From: a virus
Strand: one strand, 5' to 3'
DNA: 23,298 nucleotides
Virus record (IMG/VR): IMGVR_UViG_3300028571_000125
Location: 1 to 23,298 of that record
Part shown: positions 1-7,300 of the stretch, one piece after another
Layout: the number at the start of each line of letters is the position of its first letter
Numbering within the stretch: position 1 is the first letter of the stretch
Notes under the pieces: model-generated
What the model was told of the DNA's origin: nothing
The model's input: only the letters and a program-made list of their open reading frames with translations
Database searches by the model: none
Made by a program: the position numbers and the translations under genes

Positions 1-1
1 T

Positions 2-772
2 GACAACGGCAACAGCAGTGTATCAATTCCAGAAGACGATGCTAACATATTGATTCAAGTCAATTCTGTCAACGTTGCTGAGTTTACTCCCCAGGGACTT
101 GAAGTAAGTGGCACAGTTACAGCACCGCAGATTGTGACCAACAACATTAAGTCTGATGATTCAAGTTTTGTCAACATAGCAGACGGGTTAAATGTTGAGC
201 AAGGATTAACAGTCGTTGGATCAGTTGATGTAACTGGCAACGTCACTGCCAACGTTGTTGTTGCCAACTCATTTGTGGGCAATATTTCTGGCAATATTTC
301 TATATCTGGAGCCAACACCGGGGTTGTGTTTAACGACAGTGGTGTAGCCACAGCATCTGCAGGATTTACCTTTGATAAAACTGCCAACAGTGTATCGGTA
401 GTGGGCAACGTCACTGCCAATATATTTGTGGGCAGTGGCTCAGGACTCACTGATGCCATGGTCAATCGTGGAGGCGATACGTCAAATTGGAATGTGCTCC
501 TGCAAATGGGCACTTATTTGGTAAATAGAACAAGTTGGGGTGGAGTAACCGGAGCACCAAATGATAGTCAAGTGTATGTGGGATTGTTGGAAGTAAAAAC
601 CAGCGTTTTGTCCAATGGAACCACGGCAATTGAGCAAACATTTTATCCAGGAACTGTTACTCTTGGAGATGTAAAAATTGAGTTCAATCGGAGCTATTGG
701 AACAACCAGTGGACTGAATGGATTCAGATGACAAACAATGACCAACGCATTGACGGTGGCGAGTTTATATAA
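2..772 (+). CDS. Tail fibre protein, 5' end missing, pyocin-knob-like C-terminus
   Basis: The reading frame is open from base 2 to the TAA at 770-772, so the protein starts before the window; the TTG at 50 is only an internal codon. About 256 residues are visible. They hold fibre-type repeats (VTGNVTANVVVANSFVGN), a block ANTGVVFNDSGV...AGFTFDK that recurs in the next fibre genes, and a GSGSGLT turn. The last ~100 residues (NWNVLLQMGTYLVNRTSW ... SYWNNQWTEWIQMT) resemble the pyocin-knob domain found near the tips of phage and pyocin fibres: an N-N-x-x-x-x-G-x-Y entry and a W-W-x-x-W exit. It ends in RIDGGEFI, and the next gene ends in TIDGGTY, so the two share a terminal motif. The likely role is a structural fibre or baseplate-attached adhesin. 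Fibre identity is strong; the knob assignment is moderate. Confidence 0.8.
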   Translation, partial: DNGNSSVSIPEDDANILIQVNSVNVAEFTPQGLEVSGTVTAPQIVTNNIKSDDSSFVNIADGLNVEQGLTVVGSVDVTGNVTANVVVANSFVGNISGNISISGANTGVVFNDSGVATASAGFTFDKTANSVSVVGNVTANIFVGSGSGLTDAMVNRGGDTSNWNVLLQMGTYLVNRTSWGGVTGAPNDSQVYVGLLEVKTSVLSNGTTAIEQTFYPGTVTLGDVKIEFNRSYWNNQWTEWIQMTNNDQRIDGGEFI

Positions 773-787
773 GAGAGAAACAAAAAT

Positions 788-3565
788 ATGTCAAATACGC
801 TGTTAATCAAACGTTCAAGTACGCCAGGTGCTGTGCCAGGCACTGGCAATTTGGCGCTAGGCGAACTAGCAATAAACACTTATGATGGTAAATTATATGC
901 CAAGATAAACGACGGCTCAACCAGCGTATTAAATCTAAGCAAAAATCAAACCATCATTGCCAGTGGTAACGTTACTGGTACCAGCGTTGACAATTCAAGT
1001 AATAGTACAATTACACTGACCTTGAGCAACACTGGTGTCACAGCCGGCACATATGGTGGCTCCAGTGGCAGCTCGGCCAATGTTGGTGTGTTTCAAGTTG
1101 ACCAATATGGTCGAATTGTCAGTGCCAGTAACGTTGCTATTTCGACTTCTAGTTTATCAAACGGCAACAGCAACATTGGTATCAATGCCAATGGCAACAT
1201 CACAGTCAGTGTTGCAGGGGTTGCCAATGTTGCGGTGTTCACAGCAAACGGTGTTGTAGTAACTGGCAACGTCAGTAGCGGTAATGTACTAACCAACAAC
1301 TTGTTGTATGCCAACGGAACTCCCTGGGACTTTCAACTGCCCGGAGGTGCAAACACCGAGATTCAATTCAATCTCAATGGCGACTTTGGTGCCAGTTCGG
1401 CATTTACTTTTAATCAAGCCACCAATGCACTCAGCGTAGGCGGAACAGCCAGTGTGTCAGGAACAGTAACCGGTGGCAATTTGGCCACAGCCGGTACTGC
1501 CAGTGCAGGTGGAAACATCACTGGTGCCAACATCCTAACAGGCGGGCTAGTATCTGCCACTGGCAACATTGTGACTGGTGCCAACGCAGTTGTGTCTGGG
1601 TATGCCACAGTCACAGGCAATGTCACTGGCGGTAACTTAACCACTGGTGGCACTGCCAATGTTAATTTACTCATTGTTAATACCACAGCCAGCATTGTTG
1701 GCAACGTCACAGGTGGCAATGTTTTAACTGGTGGATTAATTTCTGCAACTGCCAACATCACTGGTGGTAACTTGTTGACTGCTGGAGCAGTAAGTGCCAC
1801 AGGTAGCGTCACTGGTGCTAGCTTAGAGACAGGTGGGGGTGCTAACGTAGTTGGTAACGTCACTGGTGGCAACCTCTTGACTGGTGGATTGATTTCTGCA
1901 ACTGCCACAATCACTGGTGGTAATTTGGCCACAGCTGGTACAGTAAGTGCAACTAGTAACATCGCTGGTGGTAATGTACTCACAGGCGGGTTGGTATCAG
2001 CCACAGGCAACATCATTTCACAAGTGGGCTCGTTCTTTATTGGTAACGGTTCACAATTAACTGGTGTAACAGCCAGTTCGGTCAGTGCCAATGCTCTAAC
2101 TGGCAACACTTTAAGTTCTAATGTAATTTTTTCAAGTTTGACCTCGGTTGGAACCTTGAGCAGCTTGAGTGTGAGTGGAAACACCACTTCGGGCAATTTG
2201 CTAACAGGTGGATTGGTCAGTGCCACAGGCAACATAATTGGTGGCAATGTCAACACTGGCACAGTACAACCTGTCAGCGGTGTGCTGACTCTAAGCACAC
2301 TTGGCAACAGCAATATTCAAATTCAGCCCGGCGGAACTGGTAACATTGTTCTCAACGCCACCTACATCAATGCTCTTGCTGATCCTATACAGAATCAAGA
2401 CGCAGCCACTAAAATATATGTTGACAACCTGGTAACTACTGCAATTTCTTATCATGACGCAGTTGTAGTGGCCACCAACACCACTCTAGCTACTGCCACT
2501 GGTGGTACTGTTACATACAACAACGGAACTGCCGGCGTAGGTGCAACCTTGACCACAACTGGTACGTTTAACTTGATTGACACAGGCAACGTGCAAACAG
2601 TGGGCACACGTATCTTGGTCAAGAACGAAGCCAACGCTGCACACAACGGTATCTATACATGGTCCAACGCCACGGTAATTGTTCGCTCTAGCGATGCTGA
2701 CACATATGGTCCCGCCAATGCAGGCAAATTCAGTATAAATGACTACTTCTTTGTCACTGGAGGTAATGTAAACGAAGGATCAGCTTGGATTGTTGATTCT
2801 CCCACTGGTGTCATCACATTTGGCACCTCAAACATTGCTTTTGCTCAATTCAGTTCAAGCCAAGTTTATGAAGCCAATACTCAGGCTGGCTTGAATTTAT
2901 CTGGCACAACGTTCAGTGCCAAAGTTGACAATACCACCACAGCATTTGATGGTGGCGGTAACATCGTAGTCAAAGCCAGTGCAAATCTAACAACCCCCAA
3001 CATTGGTGCAGCAACCGGTACCAGTTTGAGTGTGACAGGTGCTGTTACCGGTAGCACAGTCAGTGCCACCGGCAACATTACCGGTGGTAATGTTGCCACA
3101 GCTGGATTGATCACAGCAACAGGCAACATTGTGACTGGTGCCAATTTGATAGCATCTGGTTATGCCACAGTTACAGGTAACGTCACTGGTGGCAACTTGA
3201 TCACAGCTGGTCTAGTATCAGCCACTGGCAACATTGTGACTGGTGCCAATTTGATAGCATCTGGTTATGCCACAGTTACAGGTAACGTCACTGGTGGTAA
3301 TGTTCTAACAGGTGGCCTGATATCTGCCACAGCCAACATCACTGGCGGCAACATTGTTACAGTGGGTACTGGCAGCATTGCTACCTTGGTGGTGTCAACT
3401 TTGGCCAATATCACAGCTACCACAAACGCCACTTCTAATATCACAGGTGCATTGAGAGTTGCTGGCGGTGTTGGGGTCACAGGAAACGTATATGCTGATG
3501 GTATGTATGTGTTTGGCGACAGTGTGCTAACTGTAAATTCCACAATTGATGGCGGCACCTACTAA
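788..3565 (+). CDS. Long tail fibre protein with GN-TGGN repeats (925 aa)
   Basis: A structural fibre. Residues 1-40 (LLIKRSSTPGAVP..GNLALGELAINT.DGKLY) match the N-terminal domain that begins many marine phage fibres and is thought to anchor them to the particle. About residues 190-220 hold a QFN...AFTFN block. Residues ~225-410 and ~755-865 are degenerate 17-residue repeats. About 535-700 form a globular-looking module: QNQDAATKIYVD, then NNGTAGVGATLT, RILVKNEANAAHNGIY, VRSSDADTY. A paralogue of this module lies in the 1767-residue fibre. The C-terminus (GALRVAGGVGVTGN ... TIDGGTY) resembles a fibre tip. The ATG at 788 follows a weak AAGAGAG ribosome site. An exact 71-base direct repeat sits inside the gene. 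Trimeric beta-structure is expected from the family, not shown. Confidence 0.85.
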   Translation: MSNTLLIKRSSTPGAVPGTGNLALGELAINTYDGKLYAKINDGSTSVLNLSKNQTIIASGNVTGTSVDNSSNSTITLTLSNTGVTAGTYGGSSGSSANVGVFQVDQYGRIVSASNVAISTSSLSNGNSNIGINANGNITVSVAGVANVAVFTANGVVVTGNVSSGNVLTNNLLYANGTPWDFQLPGGANTEIQFNLNGDFGASSAFTFNQATNALSVGGTASVSGTVTGGNLATAGTASAGGNITGANILTGGLVSATGNIVTGANAVVSGYATVTGNVTGGNLTTGGTANVNLLIVNTTASIVGNVTGGNVLTGGLISATANITGGNLLTAGAVSATGSVTGASLETGGGANVVGNVTGGNLLTGGLISATATITGGNLATAGTVSATSNIAGGNVLTGGLVSATGNIISQVGSFFIGNGSQLTGVTASSVSANALTGNTLSSNVIFSSLTSVGTLSSLSVSGNTTSGNLLTGGLVSATGNIIGGNVNTGTVQPVSGVLTLSTLGNSNIQIQPGGTGNIVLNATYINALADPIQNQDAATKIYVDNLVTTAISYHDAVVVATNTTLATATGGTVTYNNGTAGVGATLTTTGTFNLIDTGNVQTVGTRILVKNEANAAHNGIYTWSNATVIVRSSDADTYGPANAGKFSINDYFFVTGGNVNEGSAWIVDSPTGVITFGTSNIAFAQFSSSQVYEANTQAGLNLSGTTFSAKVDNTTTAFDGGGNIVVKASANLTTPNIGAATGTSLSVTGAVTGSTVSATGNITGGNVATAGLITATGNIVTGANLIASGYATVTGNVTGGNLITAGLVSATGNIVTGANLIASGYATVTGNVTGGNVLTGGLISATANITGGNIVTVGTGSIATLVVSTLANITATTNATSNITGALRVAGGVGVTGNVYADGMYVFGDSVLTVNSTIDGGTY
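1460..2016 (+). repeat. Degenerate 51-bp (17-aa) coding repeats, block 1
   Basis: About ten in-frame units of the pattern GNxTGGNxxTGGxxSAT inside the 925-residue fibre gene. Unit length is usually 51 bases, sometimes 54 (GNIVTGANAVVSGYATVT). Third codon positions vary freely between units while the residues hold, so these are old repeats under protein-level selection. Limits are approximate. Confidence 0.8.
3060..3370 (+). repeat. Degenerate 51/54-bp coding repeats, block 2
   Basis: The second repeat block of the 925-residue fibre, with alternating 17- and 18-residue units. It contains the exact 71-base duplication described separately. Confidence 0.75.
3122..3297 (+). repeat. Exact 71-bp direct repeat, 105-bp offset
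   Basis: Bases 3122-3192 and 3227-3297 are identical. The offset of 105 bases is two repeat units (17+18 codons) and keeps the frame. Perfect identity among otherwise diverged units points to a recent duplication or gene conversion. Confidence 0.85.
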
Positions 3566-3578
3566 TTAAGGTGGCGCA

Positions 3579-4307
3579 ATGTCCAACACAGTCCTCCTAA
3601 AGAAATCAAACACAGCCAATGCAGTCCCTGTACCCGGGGACTTGCAACCTGGTGAGTTGGCCATCAACTACACAGATGGCAATTTGTTTTTTGAGGACAA
3701 TTCGGGCAATGTTCAAATCATTGCCAGCAAAAAATTCATCACTGTTTCAGGCAACGTAACCGGCGGCAATGTAGTCAGTCTGGGCAATATCAGTGCCACA
3801 GGCAACATTGCTGGAAACTATATCTTGGGCAACGGCAGCCAACTCACTGGTTTGCCCCCGGCGTTTGGTTCCATAGCTGTGATTGGTGCCAATACTGTGG
3901 TAGCAAATTCTTCAGGCGCCACAGTGAATTTTGTAGCCGGAACAGGTATCAGCATTACAACCAACTCTGCTACTGATACTATCACATTTGGCGGCGCCAG
4001 TACCATTGTTTGGGAAGTGGGCGGCAGTCTTGGCAGCGTTTGGGACGCACCAGCAACCTATTATGATTTTGGATCAGTTACCGAAGTACCGGCCACTACA
4101 GTTTATGATCTTGGCACAGTTTATGTGAGTGGTGTTTTCTACCCCAACCAATTGGTTCTTCCCTCGTACACTGTGTCTGGTCTTCCCAGTGCAGCCACAG
4201 CGGCTCAGTTTGTGTATGTCACCAATGACGCAGGCGGCCCAGTTCCGGCATTCAGTGACGGAACTAATTGGCGCAGAGTTACAGATCGAGCAATAGTCAG
4301 CACATAA
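3579..4307 (+). CDS. Short tail fibre protein (242 aa)
   Basis: The N-terminus (MSNTVLLKKSNTANAVP...GDLQPGELAINYTDGNLFF) is a clear paralogue of the start of the 925-residue fibre, so both probably attach at the same kind of site. Only one or two GN-TGGN repeats follow (ITVSGNVTGGNVVSLGN). Then come GNGSQLTG, a GTGISIT / DTITFGG block typical of phage fibres, and an unrelated C-terminal ~100 residues (WEVGGSLGSVWDAPATYYDF ... SDGTNWRRVTDRAIVS). Its NDAGGPVPAFSDGTNWRRV segment resembles short fibre-end modules carrying a D-G-T-x-W-R signature. The start at 3579 follows AAGG 5 bases after a good spacing, 13 bases from the previous stop. A NATAAATA late promoter for the next gene overlaps its stop codon. 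Confidence 0.8.
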   Translation: MSNTVLLKKSNTANAVPVPGDLQPGELAINYTDGNLFFEDNSGNVQIIASKKFITVSGNVTGGNVVSLGNISATGNIAGNYILGNGSQLTGLPPAFGSIAVIGANTVVANSSGATVNFVAGTGISITTNSATDTITFGGASTIVWEVGGSLGSVWDAPATYYDFGSVTEVPATTVYDLGTVYVSGVFYPNQLVLPSYTVSGLPSAATAAQFVYVTNDAGGPVPAFSDGTNWRRVTDRAIVST

Positions 4308-4310
4308 ATA
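4303..4310 (+). promoter_or_regulatory. T4-type late promoter CATAAATA
   Basis: CATAAATA fits the NATAAATA late element of T4-like phages and ends 16 bases before the ATG of the giant fibre gene at 4327. It overlaps the TAA of the preceding gene. The same octamer stands before the tail sheath gene and before the homing endonuclease. Confidence 0.7.
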
Positions 4311-4326
4311 TGGTATAGGATAAACC

Positions 4327-7300
4327 ATGGCATCAACACAAGTACAATACCGACGCGGTACCGCATCAGAAAACAACGCTTTCACTGGCGCATTGGCCGA
4401 AATCACGGTTGACACAACCAATAATACCTTGCGGGTGCATGATGGCGCTGTGGCAGGCGGGTTTGCCACAGTGGGGCTCACACAAACTCAAACTCTGAGC
4501 AACAAAACACTAAACGGTGTCACAGTCACAGGCAACATAATTGGTAACCTAGTACCATCGGCCAATATCACTTACAATCTGGGATCAGCCAATCAGGCCT
4601 GGAGCAGTTTGTATGTGGGCGGTAACACTATTTTCTTGGGTGGTTTGCAGCTAAAAGAAATAGCTGGTAACACATTTGCAGTGTACACCAGTGACGGCGT
4701 CACACAGGCCAACATTGATGTGGGCAACATTGACGTAAGTTCAATCACTCAAGGCACCAGCATAATTGGTATTTCAGGTGTCAACGGCAATGCCTACATC
4801 ACTGTAGCCGGAGCCAGCAATGTGCTTGTGGCCACTTCTGCTGGAATCAATGTCACTGGCAATTTGGCAGCTACTGCCAACGTAAATTCAGGTGGCCTAC
4901 TGGTATCAGGAACAGGAACCATTGGTACTTTGGCAGTAACCGGTGACGCCACAGTCAACGGTGATCTTTATGTCAATGGCAATATCAGCTACATCAACGT
5001 TTCTAACCTGGCTGTGGAAGATCCTATTATTAGCCTGGGACGTGGCCCCAATAATACCCCGCTGACTAGTGATGACAACAAAGATCGTGGCACACAGTTA
5101 TGGTATTTTAACACAGCTGGCAACGTAGAAAAAAGTGCGTTTTTTGGTTACGACAACAGTGCTGGCAAAGTGTTTGCTGCCACAGATGTTGTCTATGCCA
5201 ACGAAGTAGTCACAGTCACCAATTTTGGCACCTTTGTTGCTGGCACCGTAGAAGCTGCAACAGCATCACTAACAGGCAATGTCACTGGTGGCAACATCAT
5301 TACTGGCGGCTTGATCACTGCCATTGGCAATGTGTCAGGTGGTAACTTGATCACAGCAGGCCTGGCCACAGTTACTGGTAACATCACTGGTGGTAACATT
5401 GCTACTCCAGGCACTGTGGTTGCCACTGGCAACGTCACTGGTGGCAATATCATCACTGCTGGTGCAGTACAAGCCAGCAGTGTGAGTGCAACCACCACAG
5501 TCAGTGCTACGGGCAACATCACCGGTGGCTCGCTGATCAGCGGCGCTATTGTGTCAGCCATTGGTAACATTACTGGTGGTAACATCTTGACTGCAGGACA
5601 AGCATCTGCTGGCGGTAATATTACTGGTGCTAACTTGCTCACAGCTGGTATTGTGTCAGCTACTGGTAACCTCACTGGTGGTAACATTGACACTGCTGGA
5701 CAAATAAACGCAACTGGAACAATCACTGGTGGTAATTTGGCCACAGCAGGCACAATCAGTACTACTGGTAATATCTCTGGTGGCAATCTTGCAATTGCAG
5801 GCGCTATTGCCACAACTGCCAACATCACTGGTGGTAATATTATCTATGGTTCAGGCGTTGTAAGCGGAACAGGAAACGTATACGCTGCAAACTTTATCGG
5901 TAATGTGATTGGTAACATCACCGGTAATATTGATGCAGCTGGCTCCAACACACAAGTTCAATTCAATGACAATGACGTCATTGCTGGAAGTGTTGGATTT
6001 ACTTTTGACAAAATCAGCAATGCTGTAACTATTTCTGGCAATGTCACTGGTGGCAATGTGCTCACAGGTGGTTTGATCAGTGCCACCGGCAACATCACCG
6101 GTGGAAACTTAATTACATCCGCAACAATCAGCGCAGCATCTATTACTGCATCAGCTAACATCACTGGTGGCAATGTCAGCACTGCTGGTTTGATCAGCGC
6201 TGGTGGTAACGTTACTGGTGGCAATGTCAGCACTGCTGGTTTGATCAGCGCTGGTGGTAACGTTACTGGCGCCAACATTGTTACAGCAGGCACAGTCACT
6301 GCCACAGGAAACATCACTGGTGGCAACGTATCAACTGCATTGTTGTCGGCAACCACAATCAGTGCATCAGGCAACACTACTTCAGGCAACTTGCTCACTG
6401 GTGGCGAGGTTTCAGCTACAGGAAACATTTCTGCTAGCACGTTTATAGGATCAGGTGCTGGACTCTCATCAATCCCAGGTGGCAATGTCACCGGCACAGT
6501 GGCATCAGCTACCACAGCTGGTACGGTTACTACAAACGCACAACCAAATGTTACCTCGGTTGGGGCATTAACATCGCTTTCTGTAACTGGTAACACTACT
6601 TCAGGTAACCTTATTACCGGTGGTCTGATAACAGCCACCGGTAACGTCACTGGTGGCAATGTTAGCACAGGTGGACAAGTATCTGCAACTGGTAACGTCA
6701 CCGGTGGCAATGTGTTCACTGGCGGGCAAGTATCAGCTACCAGTAACATCACTGGCGGCAACTTGATTACCACTGGTGTGGTGATCTCCACAAACACTGT
6801 GAGTGCAGCTGGCAACGTCACAGCCGGTAACGTTACAACAGCTGGTCAAGTGTCGGCCACTGGCAACATTACTGGTGCAGCAATTACTGGTTCAAGTTTG
6901 ACCGTTGGTACTGGCAACATCACAAGTGGTAACTTGTTGTTGAGCGGCGCCATTGTTGACAGTGCTCAATTAGACATACAGACATCTGCGGACAATGCCA
7001 ACATTGTACTCACACCCAATGGCACTGGTAATGTAAACATTGGACGCATGAGTGCATCAGGTAACATCACTGCTGCAACATATCATGGGTCAGCAGCTGG
7101 ACTCTCATCAATTCCGGGTGCTAATGTCACAGGTACTGTTCCAGCAGCCACTGTAGCTGCCACAGTCACAACAGCAGCACAGCCCAATATTACTTCGGTA
7201 GGTACGCTAACTTCTCTAAGTGTGACTGGTAACGTGGTTGGTGGAAATATTTCCACAGCCAACACAGTTGCAGCCAACATACTAACAGTAACGGCTACTG

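Noticed and set aside
1460-6900. CRISPR-like or regulatory direct repeats
   Set aside because: Repeats are in frame, contiguous, encode protein and vary at third positions; there are no spacers.
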